This document shows, piece by piece, positions 8,130 through 17,788 of a stretch of 64,000 nt of DNA. The notes beneath the pieces were generated by a model that saw only the letters and a program-made list of their open reading frames with translations, had not been told where the DNA came from and ran no database searches. Position numbers and translations under genes: made by a program. The stretch's first letter is position 1; every line of letters begins with the position of its first letter. Source of the DNA: JADJSS01 sp964490845 (GTDB lineage: Bacteria; Bacteroidota; Bacteroidia; Chitinophagales; JADIYW01); contig CAZBED010000001.1 of the NCBI GenBank assembly GCA_964490845.1, positions 434,001 through 498,000 of the forward strand, in the 5' to 3' direction.

Positions 8130-9749
8130 TTACGATGGCTGATTTTTATTTTTCAGGTATTTTTCAAAGTTATCTTTGGTTAAAGCATTAAGTGTAAAAT
8201 CCTTCAGCAATCCTCCCTTTCTGGCTGCATGAATACCATACTGTATATCATGGATACCCCGCAAATTATGCGCATCCGGATTGACAGAAACCAATACATT
8301 TTTTTCCTGGCAATATTGAATCCAGGAATAATCAATATCCAATCTGTATGGATTGGCATTCAACTCGATACATACATTATTGGCAGCGCAGGCATCGATT
8401 ATTTTTTTGTGGTCTACCGGATAACCTTGCCTGGATAACAACAACCTGCCAGTCGGGTGTCCCAGTATGGTGGTGTATGGATTTTCAATTGCTTTTATAA
8501 GACGATGCATCGCTTTCTCTTCGTTCATACGTAACTGAGAATGAACGGAGGCGATAATCAGATCGAACGACTGCAACACATCGTTGCTGTAATCCAGACT
8601 GCCATCATTCAGTATATCACTTTCGATACTTTTAAAAATTCTGAATGGTGTCAATTCTTTGTTAAGACGTTCTATTTCCTGATGTTGTTTCAAAATTTTT
8701 TCTTCCTGCATTCCATCCGCATAAATGGCGCTCTTGCTGTGGTCAGAAATCACCAGGTATTCAAATCCTTGTTCTTTACAGTATCCGGCCATCTCTTTTA
8801 ATGTATTGCTGCCATCACTGTAGACACTATGCGCATGAACAATCCCTTTGATATCAGTGAGCTGCACCAACTGGTCCATTTCTCCTCGTTCCGCCATAGC
8901 CCATTCTATCCTATTATCCCTGAGTTCTGGCGGTATGAATGAATAACCCGCCGCATCATAAATTGCCTTTTCAGAATGATATGATTTTGTCGTATCCACC
9001 TTATAGGATAAAAAACTAAAGTGTTCCGCTGCGCTTGATAATTCGAGCAGTTTCAGATAAAAAGTGTTCTTTGTGCAAAATGAAAAATGGACGGGATACT
9101 GTTTATATTTCCTGATTATCTCCTGTTGTATGGACGGATTTTCATTTCCAACTAAAAAATCTACCCTTTCCAATACTATCTCCTTTCTTCTGAAATCACC
9201 GCAGGTGGAAACGGGAAAATCCGGGTGCTTCTGTTGCAATTCGTGTAAGATGTCATTTGCCAGCTCTTCCAGACTGGCCCACAAAAACTTATTTGAACTT
9301 TGATTGATAAATTGAATCTGCTGCAGAATATTCTCCTGTGTTTTTGCGCCAAAGCCTTTCAGTGTAATCAAGCGGTTTTCATTGCATGCATATTCCAGCT
9401 CACCGATACTTTCTATATCCAGTTCTTTCCAGAGTTGTGCTATTTTTTTAGGCCCTATGCCCTTAATTTTCAATAATTCTACTACTCCAGGCGGTGTAAC
9501 GGACAAATACTTTTCCAGCAGATCAAGTTTTCCTGTCTTACACAAATGAAAGATTTTGGCTGCAATCGCCTTTCCCACGCCTTCAATTTCTTCCAGTTCC
9601 TCGATGGATAAACCGGACAGCGATTCGTCGATGTTCTTTAAATGGCGGGCAGCAAAGGTGTAACTCTTAATCTTGAACGGATTTTCTCCATGCAGCTCCA
9701 TCAGGTCGGCAAGCAGAGCAAAGTGCTGTGCAATTTCAATATTGTTCAT
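8130..9749 (-). CDS. polX: PolX-family protein: HhH, degenerate polymerase palm, PHP nuclease
   Basis: 539 residues with the PolX layout: helix-hairpin-helix repeats (EGVGKAIAAKI about 56-66; KGIGPKKIAQL about 96-106; KGFGAKTQENI about 131-141), a Pol beta-like palm (about 155-270) and a C-terminal PHP domain (302-535). The PHP metal ligands all look present: HAH (305-307), SDH (335-337), E377, H403, H431 and DAH (492-494). The palm does not: where active PolX has GS...RR...DxD, this reads CGDFRRKE then LERVDFLV, so the first catalytic Asp aligns with Arg195 and only Asp197 remains; the third Asp aligns near Tyr231. It is probably a repair nuclease without polymerase activity, by inference. 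First gene of the minus-strand run ending in def. Confidence 0.88.
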   Translation of the reverse strand: MNNIEIAQHFALLADLMELHGENPFKIKSYTFAARHLKNIDESLSGLSIEELEEIEGVGKAIAAKIFHLCKTGKLDLLEKYLSVTPPGVVELLKIKGIGPKKIAQLWKELDIESIGELEYACNENRLITLKGFGAKTQENILQQIQFINQSSNKFLWASLEELANDILHELQQKHPDFPVSTCGDFRRKEIVLERVDFLVGNENPSIQQEIIRKYKQYPVHFSFCTKNTFYLKLLELSSAAEHFSFLSYKVDTTKSYHSEKAIYDAAGYSFIPPELRDNRIEWAMAERGEMDQLVQLTDIKGIVHAHSVYSDGSNTLKEMAGYCKEQGFEYLVISDHSKSAIYADGMQEEKILKQHQEIERLNKELTPFRIFKSIESDILNDGSLDYSNDVLQSFDLIIASVHSQLRMNEEKAMHRLIKAIENPYTTILGHPTGRLLLSRQGYPVDHKKIIDACAANNVCIELNANPYRLDIDYSWIQYCQEKNVLVSVNPDAHNLRGIHDIQYGIHAARKGGLLKDFTLNALTKDNFEKYLKNKNQPS

Positions 9750-9827
9750 ATATCAAAAATAATCAAACCGCAAGGAATTCCCTTTAAAATTCTTCAGACT
9801 TGTTTCGGTTTACTTATATCTTTTCAG

Positions 9828-9835
9828 TAAATTTG
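9828..9835 (+). promoter_or_regulatory. Candidate -7 promoter element
   Basis: TAAATTTG matches TAnnTTTG, 15 nt before the ATG of the acylase gene at 9851, in the divergent gap with polX. A TTTC about 20 nt upstream is only a weak -33 box. Confidence 0.45.
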
Positions 9836-9850
9836 GTGTAATTCAGTCTT

Positions 9851-12271
9851 ATGGTTAAAAAGATTTCCGGTGTATTCATAGCGTTAGCCGTTGGCGTTCT
9901 GGTTTTTTTCCTGAACCGTCCATTGGGAGATATTCCTGCAATAGGAATGTTTTTTTCGCCAACGCATGGTTTTTGGAAAAATGCCACATCAAAAGAAACA
10001 CGCAACACATCATTAGAGATTCAATGCGCGAAAGGCACTGCTACCGTTATATACGATGAGCTGGGCGTACCTCATATTTTTGCTGACAACAAAGAAGACC
10101 TGATGTTTGCCCAGGGATATGTGGAGGCAAAAGACAGGCTGTGGCAAATGGAATTCCAGATTTATGCCGCATCAGGAAGGTTGACAGAACTGGTGGGCGA
10201 AAAGGCGCTGTCCATGGACAGGTTCAGCCGGCGAATCGGAATTGTCAGGGCAGCAAAAGCCTCTGTTGCTGAAATGGAGAAAAATCCGGTCAGCAAAGCG
10301 ATAGTAGATAATTTTACGGCAGGTGTAAATGCTTATATCCAACATCTTAAACCTGCTGATTTTCCTATCGAATACAAATTAATAGGATACAAACCGGAAG
10401 CCTGGACGCCGCTAAAATGCGCCCTGCTGATGAAATATATGGCCAAAGATTTAACTTATTACGATACGGATGTCGAAAATACCAATGCGCTTCGCTTATT
10501 CGGAGCAGAAAATTATAAAAAGATGTTTCCCGACTTCCCGCCTCCTGCAATTGATCCAATCATACCGGTCGGTACAAAGTGGAATTTCAAATCGGTGGAT
10601 TCATTTTCCGTTCCAACTGCCAATAAATCTTCCCTTGCCTTGTATAAAAACCCTTACCGGGAATTTTATGCCAACCCAAACTACGGAAGCAATAACTGGT
10701 GTATCAACGGAAGCAAAACACAATCCGGTAAGCCCATTTTATGTGGTGACCCACATCTGTCTTTGAATCTGCCTTCCATTTGGTACCAGGTACAACTGAA
10801 CTGTCCGGGTTTAAATGTATATGGTGTAACCATTCCGGGCGCACCGGGTGTAATCATCGGCCACAATGACCACATCGCATGGAGTGTGACCAATGCGGAA
10901 AGGGATGTAATTAATAATTTTACCGTCGAATATCAGGATAAACGTAAAAAAGCCTACAAACTGGGAAATGACTACGTTCCCTTTGAGTATGATGTGGAAA
11001 CCTATAAAGTCAGAGATGGAAAAGATGTAGTGGACAGTATCCGCATGACTAAAGTTGGTGCCATTGTGTATGATGAAACATTTGGGGAAGCCGATGATAA
11101 AAAACACATCGCCACATACTGGCGGGCAGAAGAACCTTCTAATGATTTAATGGCATTTTATTACCTGAATATTGCCAAGAACCATCAGGATTACCTGAAA
11201 GCATTGAATTATTATTCCTGCCCGGGGCAAAATTTCGTTTACGCAGATGTAGAAAATAATATCGCCATACGGCAACAGGGACGATTTATGCTGCGCACTA
11301 ATTCCGGTGATGGTTCATTTTTAACACCATTGGCTGAAGTAGATTTAAAAAAACTAAAAGCCTCTATCCCCAACGAGCAAAATCCCTATATATTGAATCC
11401 GGAGCGTGGGTTTTGCAGCAGTGCCAATCAAAATCCGGTTGACCCCGCCTATCCTTACCTGACAAACGGAGTGTATGAAAACTACAGAAACAGAGTCATC
11501 AACGCCACGTTAACAACGACAGAAAAAGCCACATGGGAAGATATGGGCAAACTGCAAAACAATAACTTAAGTTTACTGGCAAAAGAAGTATTGCCAACCC
11601 TGCTTACCTATATACAAACGGCCAATGACCCATTGTCCAAAAAAATACTGACCGCTTTACATGACTGGAATTATGAAACTAATATAGAACTGGAAGCGCC
11701 GAGTTATTTTTATAAACTGTGGGATAATATTGAACAGACCACCTATGATGAACTGGACAACAAGAATATTTCGCTGCGGATGCCTGAACCATACAATACC
11801 GCTAATCTGATTGTAAGTGACCCTGCATTCCCGTTGTTCGATATCCTGAATACCGACACCAAAGAAACCGCCAAAGAGGTTGTCGATCTGGCATTTAAAA
11901 AGACTACCGCCTTCTTTAGAGAATTCGAGAAAGACAAGAAGAATAATGTTAAATGGCAATACTATAAAAATACACGCATCACTCATTTGGCGCTTTTAGA
12001 TGCTTTCTCTATTAAAGATTTGCCTGTTGGTGGTTATAATAACATTGTAAACGCCGCTTCCAGCAAGTGGGGGCCATCCTGGCGCATGATTGTGGATTTC
12101 ACCAATGGGAAACCTCAATGTTATGGATTGTATCCCGGCGGGCAAAGCGGAAACCCCGCCACAAAAGGATTTACAGAATTCGTAGATAAATGGGCGAAAG
12201 GAGAGTATTACAAACTGCACTTTTATACGGATAAAAACGAAGCATTGCGAAGCATCACCAACAAAAAATAA
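9851..12271 (+). CDS. Penicillin acylase family (Ntn-hydrolase) amidase
   Basis: 806-residue Ntn-hydrolase of the penicillin G acylase/AHL acylase family, matured by self-cleavage into alpha and beta chains. An N-terminal hydrophobic segment (about 4-22) acts as export signal or anchor. The alpha-chain pattern DELGVPHIFADN and AQGYVEAKDRLWQME is at 69-101. The beta-chain nucleophile is Ser280 in the junction motif YGSNNW (278-283), followed by GKPILCGDPHL. The substrate could be a beta-lactam, acyl-homoserine lactone or another N-acyl amide; sequence does not decide. A second member begins at 63578. First of six same-strand genes. Confidence 0.92.
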   Translation: MVKKISGVFIALAVGVLVFFLNRPLGDIPAIGMFFSPTHGFWKNATSKETRNTSLEIQCAKGTATVIYDELGVPHIFADNKEDLMFAQGYVEAKDRLWQMEFQIYAASGRLTELVGEKALSMDRFSRRIGIVRAAKASVAEMEKNPVSKAIVDNFTAGVNAYIQHLKPADFPIEYKLIGYKPEAWTPLKCALLMKYMAKDLTYYDTDVENTNALRLFGAENYKKMFPDFPPPAIDPIIPVGTKWNFKSVDSFSVPTANKSSLALYKNPYREFYANPNYGSNNWCINGSKTQSGKPILCGDPHLSLNLPSIWYQVQLNCPGLNVYGVTIPGAPGVIIGHNDHIAWSVTNAERDVINNFTVEYQDKRKKAYKLGNDYVPFEYDVETYKVRDGKDVVDSIRMTKVGAIVYDETFGEADDKKHIATYWRAEEPSNDLMAFYYLNIAKNHQDYLKALNYYSCPGQNFVYADVENNIAIRQQGRFMLRTNSGDGSFLTPLAEVDLKKLKASIPNEQNPYILNPERGFCSSANQNPVDPAYPYLTNGVYENYRNRVINATLTTTEKATWEDMGKLQNNNLSLLAKEVLPTLLTYIQTANDPLSKKILTALHDWNYETNIELEAPSYFYKLWDNIEQTTYDELDNKNISLRMPEPYNTANLIVSDPAFPLFDILNTDTKETAKEVVDLAFKKTTAFFREFEKDKKNNVKWQYYKNTRITHLALLDAFSIKDLPVGGYNNIVNAASSKWGPSWRMIVDFTNGKPQCYGLYPGGQSGNPATKGFTEFVDKWAKGEYYKLHFYTDKNEALRSITNKK

Positions 12272-12277
12272 AGTACT

Positions 12278-12688
12278 ATGTTCCTGGTAAAATTTTTTTC
12301 CATCTTGTTATTAAGTTTCACACTAACCTTGTTCTTACCCTGGTATACACCTTTTATTATTTGCTTTATAGTCGGTTTGATTTTATCCAATAAGCCGGGC
12401 AATAATTTTTTAGCAGGCCTCCTGGCAGTAGGTATATTCTGGCTGGCATACGCACTTGTGCTGGATATCAGAAATGAACATATCCTGAGTTCTAAAATCG
12501 CCCTGTTATTTTCCCAGAGCCTGAAAACGGACATCACCGGTGGTGTATTATTAATGGTTACTACTTTCTTAGGGGCACTGCTGGGTGGATTATCCTGCAT
12601 GGCCGGCGCGATTATCATCGATGACGGCAGCCGGAAAAGATTGCGCAAAGCGGTAAAAAGCGGCAGCTACCGGTTGAAATTGAAATAA
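12278..12688 (+). CDS. Small polytopic membrane protein, unknown function
   Basis: 136-residue protein with about three to four hydrophobic segments (near 4-20, 22-40, 45-65 and 93-118) and a basic C-terminal tail. It starts 6 bp after the acylase stop, so it is probably cotranscribed. I do not recognise a family. The gap between TM3 and TM4 is a short polar stretch. It could assist the acylase in the envelope, but nothing in the sequence shows this. Confidence 0.7.
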   Translation: MFLVKFFSILLLSFTLTLFLPWYTPFIICFIVGLILSNKPGNNFLAGLLAVGIFWLAYALVLDIRNEHILSSKIALLFSQSLKTDITGGVLLMVTTFLGALLGGLSCMAGAIIIDDGSRKRLRKAVKSGSYRLKLK

Positions 12689-12760
12689 TTTCATTTTTTA
12701 TCCTACATCAATATTTTTCTATACCGATTTCCGTACCTTTCGGTTAAGTATTAATCTAAT

Positions 12761-13615
12761 ATGTCTCGAACCATTCAACTGCAATCCATCCAACCCGGCG
12801 TAGGTTTATATGCCCGCATCGCCACCACTTTCTTTAAAAAAGGTAAAGGAGATCTTCCGGATATTTCCATCCATCTGGAAAAAGCATCCCTAAAACCTGA
12901 TGCACTCAAAAAATACAACAAAGTATGTGGTTTTGAACATACGCTGATAGTTCCGGCCACTTATATACACGCTTACATTTTTCCGCTGCATACACAATTG
13001 CTCAGTCAGCCGGAAGTGCCGTTTCCATTGCCCGGACTAATACATTTCGCCAACTCCATCAAACAGCACCGTCCGTTGTATATTGGTGAAGAATTTTCCG
13101 TTACCTGCAAATTGGGCAATCTGATTGCACACGACAAAGGACAGGCTTTTGAAGTACTCAGTTATATTGAAGTGAACGGCAAACGTATCTGGGAGGGTGA
13201 AAGTATCTACCTGTATAAAGGCAAAGAAGGGGTAGGAAATGTACTGGAATGGAGGCAACCTGCCTTGCACGAAAACTGTATCAGGGAAAGCTGGAGCCTG
13301 TATCAAAACTTAGGGTTTGAATTTGCCATGGCTTCCGGCGATTTCAACCCCATACATTTACATCCGTTGACAGCCAAGCTATTCGGCTTTGAACGCCACA
13401 TCATTCACGGCATGTGGAGTGTGGGTAAGATATTATCCATCTTTGAAAAAAGAATGCCGGAAAGCTTTGAACTGACAGCATCGTTTAAAGTGCCCATCTA
13501 TCTGCCGGCCAGCATCATTTTCCGACACGAAAAAACAGACAAAGGGTTTGATTTTGACGTAGTGGACAATACGCAGGAAAAACCACACTTAAAAGGATAC
13601 ATCAATAAGCTGTAA
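12761..13615 (+). CDS. MaoC-like acyl dehydratase
   Basis: 284-residue double hot-dog protein. The C-terminal half carries the hydratase signature: ASGDFNPIHLHPLTAKLFGF followed by HIIHGMW (about 190-225), with the catalytic Asp and His of (R)-specific enoyl-CoA hydratases. The N-terminal half keeps the fold without a clear catalytic motif, as in eukaryote-like double hot-dog hydratases. Likely reaction: reversible hydration of a 2-enoyl thioester in lipid metabolism. The MFS transporter gene follows after 34 bp. Confidence 0.85.
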   Translation: MSRTIQLQSIQPGVGLYARIATTFFKKGKGDLPDISIHLEKASLKPDALKKYNKVCGFEHTLIVPATYIHAYIFPLHTQLLSQPEVPFPLPGLIHFANSIKQHRPLYIGEEFSVTCKLGNLIAHDKGQAFEVLSYIEVNGKRIWEGESIYLYKGKEGVGNVLEWRQPALHENCIRESWSLYQNLGFEFAMASGDFNPIHLHPLTAKLFGFERHIIHGMWSVGKILSIFEKRMPESFELTASFKVPIYLPASIIFRHEKTDKGFDFDVVDNTQEKPHLKGYINKL

Positions 13616-13649
13616 GCCTATTGTTCTGTATTAATCTTATTTTTGACCT

Positions 13650-14912
13650 ATGAATACTCCTTCCAGCAAAGACCCCTATCAGGCGTTGCGGTTTAAAGAA
13701 TTCCGCGCTTATGTACTCGCGCGTTTTCTGATTACGATTGCACTCACTATGCAGGCCGTCATCATTGGTTATGAAATTTATGAACTGACCAATTCAAAAT
13801 TACTTTTAGGTTTTATTGGGTTAACAGAAGCCATTCCTGCCATCGGCATCGCCCTTTATGGTGGTTATGTGGCCGACAAATCGGATAAGCGCACCATGCT
13901 GATAGGGTTTATCACCATGTATACCGTCATGTGTATGGTACTTCTGTTCATCACACAATCCAATGTGATTGCATTTATGGGCAAGCAGAAGGTGGTCATG
14001 CTTATCTTTCTGGTTATTTTTCTTACAGGTATTGCACGTAGTTTTTCCGGGCCGGCATCTTTCGGTTTGGCTGCACAGATTGTTCCCAGGGAAGTTTATC
14101 AAAGTTCGATCACCTGGTCAAGTTCGGCATGGCAATTAGGGGCGGTATTAGGGCCTGCTGTCGGCGGCATTATGCTCGGTAAGCTCGGCATCACCGTTAC
14201 CTTCTTTTTTATTGTTCTTTTTTTATCCATTGCCATTTTCGCGCTGATGAAGATTCAGAAAAAACCGATCCAGTATATTCCACAGGAAGAAAGTGTTTTT
14301 CAAAGCGCCATGCAGGGCCTGAGATTTGTATTAGAAAACAAAGTCATTCTTTCATGCATCACACTGGACCTGTTCGCTGTTTTATTCGGCGGAGCGGTGG
14401 CACTGCTGCCTGTGTACGCTAAAGACATTTTGCATGTGGGCGCCGAAGGATTAGGCTGGCTGAGGGCTGCACAAGCCATGGGTGCCATCATCATGCTGCT
14501 GATACTCGCCTACTTCCCGATTCGTAAACATGCCGGTATCAAATTGCTGATTGCCGTACTGGGCTTTGGTGTATTCATCATCCTGTTCGGTGTCAGTAAA
14601 TTATTCTGGTTCTCCATGTTTTGTTTAGTGATGAGCGGCGCACTGGATGGTATCAGCGTATCCATTCGCCATACCATTGTGCAGTTAGCCACTCCTGACC
14701 ACATGCGGGGCAGGGTTTCTGCCGTCAACTCCATGTTTATTGGGTCTTCCAATGAAATCGGCGAGTTTGAAAGCGGCGCTACCGCTCATCTGATGGGTAC
14801 GGTACCTGCCGTCATCTTCGGCGGATGCATGACCTGTCTGATTGTTATCGCCACCTATTTCGTTTCACCATCGATACGGAAACTCGAATTAAAAGAGCAC
14901 ATGGCTTCGTAA
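13650..14912 (+). CDS. MFS transporter, EntS/MFS_3-like
   Basis: 420-residue major facilitator with twelve predicted membrane segments. The loop 2-3 motif reads GGYVADKSDKRTML, the MFS motif A form, and a second version near 345 reads TPDHMRGRVSAVNSMF. That pair is characteristic of the enterobactin-exporter-like MFS_3 branch of drug and siderophore exporters. No siderophore genes are nearby, so the substrate is unknown. A TATTTTTG element at 13638-13645 just before the ATG could be a -7 box. Confidence 0.88.
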   Translation: MNTPSSKDPYQALRFKEFRAYVLARFLITIALTMQAVIIGYEIYELTNSKLLLGFIGLTEAIPAIGIALYGGYVADKSDKRTMLIGFITMYTVMCMVLLFITQSNVIAFMGKQKVVMLIFLVIFLTGIARSFSGPASFGLAAQIVPREVYQSSITWSSSAWQLGAVLGPAVGGIMLGKLGITVTFFFIVLFLSIAIFALMKIQKKPIQYIPQEESVFQSAMQGLRFVLENKVILSCITLDLFAVLFGGAVALLPVYAKDILHVGAEGLGWLRAAQAMGAIIMLLILAYFPIRKHAGIKLLIAVLGFGVFIILFGVSKLFWFSMFCLVMSGALDGISVSIRHTIVQLATPDHMRGRVSAVNSMFIGSSNEIGEFESGATAHLMGTVPAVIFGGCMTCLIVIATYFVSPSIRKLELKEHMAS

Positions 14913-14977
14913 CAATTTTTATATCTTTCCCCTCTACTATCTTACGATATTTACTGTATGATTAATTTCAAGAAGAC

Positions 14978-17788
14978 ATGAGAAAACTATCAGGTATACT
15001 GTCGATGTTGTTTGTAATCAGCCTGACCTTGTCCGGCATTACGGCTCAGGCAAAATCAGCGGGCAAAAAAACATTACCGCTCAACAAGGAAATACGTTAT
15101 GGAAAACTGCCCAACGGACTGACCTATTACATCCAGCATAATAACAAACCGGAGAACCGCGTAGAACTAAGGCTGGCAGTCAATGCAGGGTCCAATCAGG
15201 AAGAAGGAACACAGAAAGGGCTGGCGCACTTTGTGGAACACATGGCATTCAATGGTACAAAGCATTTCTCAAAAAATGAATTAGTCGATTATCTGGAAAG
15301 TATCGGCACCAAATTCGGCGCACACCTCAACGCATACACCAGTTTTGATGAAACCGTGTATATGCTGCAACTGCCCACTGACAAAAAAGAAATACTGGAA
15401 AAAGGCCTGACAGTACTGGAAGACTGGGCGAACGGACTCAGTTTCGATACCACTGAAATTAATAAAGAACGTGGTGTCGTTTTATCGGAATGGAGAAGCG
15501 GCTTAGGCGCCAACAAACGAATGATGGATAAATATTTACCGGTGCTTTATCATCAATCCAGGTATGCGGAAAGATTGCCTATCGGTGATACTTCCATTTT
15601 GCTGCGTGCACCATACGAAAGACTTGCCACCTTTTACAAATCATGGTACCGCCCGGATTTAATGGCTGTTATTATGGTAGGTGATATTGATGCTGCTGTT
15701 ATGGAAAAAGAGATTAAAAAAAGATTTGGCAGCCTGAAAAACCCGGCAACTGAACAAACAAAGGAAACCTATCTTTTACCGGAACATCAGCAAACTCTGG
15801 TATCCATCTGTACAGACCCGGAAGCAACCAACTCCAGAGCTATGATTATCTACAAGCATCCGGCAGACAACCAAAACACGGAGGAAGGATTTAAAAGATA
15901 CCTGATGAACTCACTGTTTAACGGAATGTTCAACAACCGTTTGCAGGAACTGATGCAGCAGCCCCATCCTCCATTCTTTGCCGCCTATTCAGGATATGAA
16001 AGGGAAACACGGGCCAACGATGCTTTCAACTTAACAGCAGTAGCAAAGTCTGGACAAACCATAGACGCGCTTAAAATCCTGCTTACGGAAAATGAACGAA
16101 TAAAGCGTTACGGGTTTACATCATCTGAATTAGTTCGACAAAAAACGGAACTGCTGACAAATTATGAAAATGCCATAAAGGAAAAAGATAAGACCGAATC
16201 AGGCGATCTGGTTGGAGAATATGTTTCTCATTTCTTAGAACATGTCCCGGCGCCTGGTATAGAAAAAGAGTACTCACTCGCAAAAAAAATAATTCCTGCA
16301 ATTACGCTGAAAGATATCAATACATTACCTGTAAAATATATTACCGACAGAAACAGAGTAATTATCCTCACTGCTCCGGAAGCGGAAAAAAAATCATTGC
16401 CATCGGAAAACGACATCATTTCACTGACAGATAAAATTAAAAGAGATACAATAACTCCCTACAAAGACAATGTTATTGAAGCACCAATTATAAGTATACC
16501 TCCCAGGTCATCGCCTGTTGTGAATGAAACCAAAAATGAAAAATTCAACATTACCACGCTCGAGCTGAAAAATGGCGTTCGTATTTTGTTGAAACCAACG
16601 AATTTCAAAAATGACGAAATACTGATGACCTCATACAGCCCCGGCGGCAGTTCACTTTATTCCGATGAGGATTATATGAGTGCTGACTACTCCAACGCTA
16701 TTGTCATTGAATCGGGTGTTGCTTCCTTTAATAAATTGGAATTACAGAAATTATTGACCGGAAAAACAGCCGTCTGCTATCCGTATGTCGCAGAGTTGGA
16801 TGAAGGATTCAACGGCAGCTGCAGTCAAAAAGACCTGGAAACGATGCTACAGTTGACCTATCTTTATTTTACACAACCGCGAAAGTCAACGGATGATTTC
16901 AACTCATTTATGTCTAAACAAAAAAGTTCCGTTGAGCATATTTTAGACAATCCGGGTGCCTATTTTATAGATACTTTCCAGAACCTCATTTTCAACAACA
17001 ATATCCGTAGAGGTATTACCACATCAGACAAACTGGATAAAGTAGACTTTGAAAAATCATTTCAGATTTATCAGGAACGATTTAAAGACGCTTCAGACTT
17101 CACGTTTATATTAGTAGGCAACTTTGATGTGGAGAAAATCAAACCACTTTTGGAAACCTACTTAGGAGGCTTGCCTTCAAACAGCCAGAAAGAAACCTGG
17201 AAAGACCCTAATATTAAAAAGAAGACGGGAATTGTCAATACAAAGGTAAAAATGGGGCAAACACAAAAAAATCTCGTGGGTATTCATTTTCATGGCCAGT
17301 CAACCTGGTCGGAAGAAGAATATTTTATATTTAATGCAATGCTGAAAATTTTGGACATTCAACTTCGGGAAGCTTTGAGAGAAGACAAAGGCGGTGTGTA
17401 TGGTGTGGCTGTGAACGGGCAATTCACCGAACGGCCGAAGAATGCTTATGGAATCAATATTCAATTCAATACTGACCCCACACGAAGCGATGAGTTGATA
17501 AAAACCGTATACCAGAATATAGATTCCCTGAAAAGCAGCCTGACCAGCGGTGAGAAGATAAAAAAAGTTCAGGAAACACTGCGCAGGGAACGCGAAACGG
17601 ATTTAAAAGAGAACGGGTTTTGGGCGAATACGATTACTTATTTTGATGAGTACGGAAAAGACATCAGCACACTTGAAAACTACACGAAGTTCATAGATGG
17701 AATTAACAGCCAAAAAATTAAGGACGCTTTTAACAAATATCTAAATATGAATAATTATATTGAGGTGGTGTTAGAACCGGAAAAATGA
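14978..17788 (+). CDS. M16 family zinc protease (pitrilysin/insulinase type), exported
   Basis: 936-residue protein with a signal peptide (1-24, ending ITAQA) and two M16 halves in one chain. The N-terminal half has the inverted zinc motif HFVEH (84-88) with the downstream Glu in NKERGVVLSEW; the C-terminal half (from about 520) lacks it, as is normal for the non-catalytic M16 unit. Members degrade peptides within a closed chamber; this one would act in the periplasm. Its stop overlaps the next ATG (ATGA), so it is translationally coupled to the acyltransferase gene. Confidence 0.93.
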   Translation: MRKLSGILSMLFVISLTLSGITAQAKSAGKKTLPLNKEIRYGKLPNGLTYYIQHNNKPENRVELRLAVNAGSNQEEGTQKGLAHFVEHMAFNGTKHFSKNELVDYLESIGTKFGAHLNAYTSFDETVYMLQLPTDKKEILEKGLTVLEDWANGLSFDTTEINKERGVVLSEWRSGLGANKRMMDKYLPVLYHQSRYAERLPIGDTSILLRAPYERLATFYKSWYRPDLMAVIMVGDIDAAVMEKEIKKRFGSLKNPATEQTKETYLLPEHQQTLVSICTDPEATNSRAMIIYKHPADNQNTEEGFKRYLMNSLFNGMFNNRLQELMQQPHPPFFAAYSGYERETRANDAFNLTAVAKSGQTIDALKILLTENERIKRYGFTSSELVRQKTELLTNYENAIKEKDKTESGDLVGEYVSHFLEHVPAPGIEKEYSLAKKIIPAITLKDINTLPVKYITDRNRVIILTAPEAEKKSLPSENDIISLTDKIKRDTITPYKDNVIEAPIISIPPRSSPVVNETKNEKFNITTLELKNGVRILLKPTNFKNDEILMTSYSPGGSSLYSDEDYMSADYSNAIVIESGVASFNKLELQKLLTGKTAVCYPYVAELDEGFNGSCSQKDLETMLQLTYLYFTQPRKSTDDFNSFMSKQKSSVEHILDNPGAYFIDTFQNLIFNNNIRRGITTSDKLDKVDFEKSFQIYQERFKDASDFTFILVGNFDVEKIKPLLETYLGGLPSNSQKETWKDPNIKKKTGIVNTKVKMGQTQKNLVGIHFHGQSTWSEEEYFIFNAMLKILDIQLREALREDKGGVYGVAVNGQFTERPKNAYGINIQFNTDPTRSDELIKTVYQNIDSLKSSLTSGEKIKKVQETLRRERETDLKENGFWANTITYFDEYGKDISTLENYTKFIDGINSQKIKDAFNKYLNMNNYIEVVLEPEK

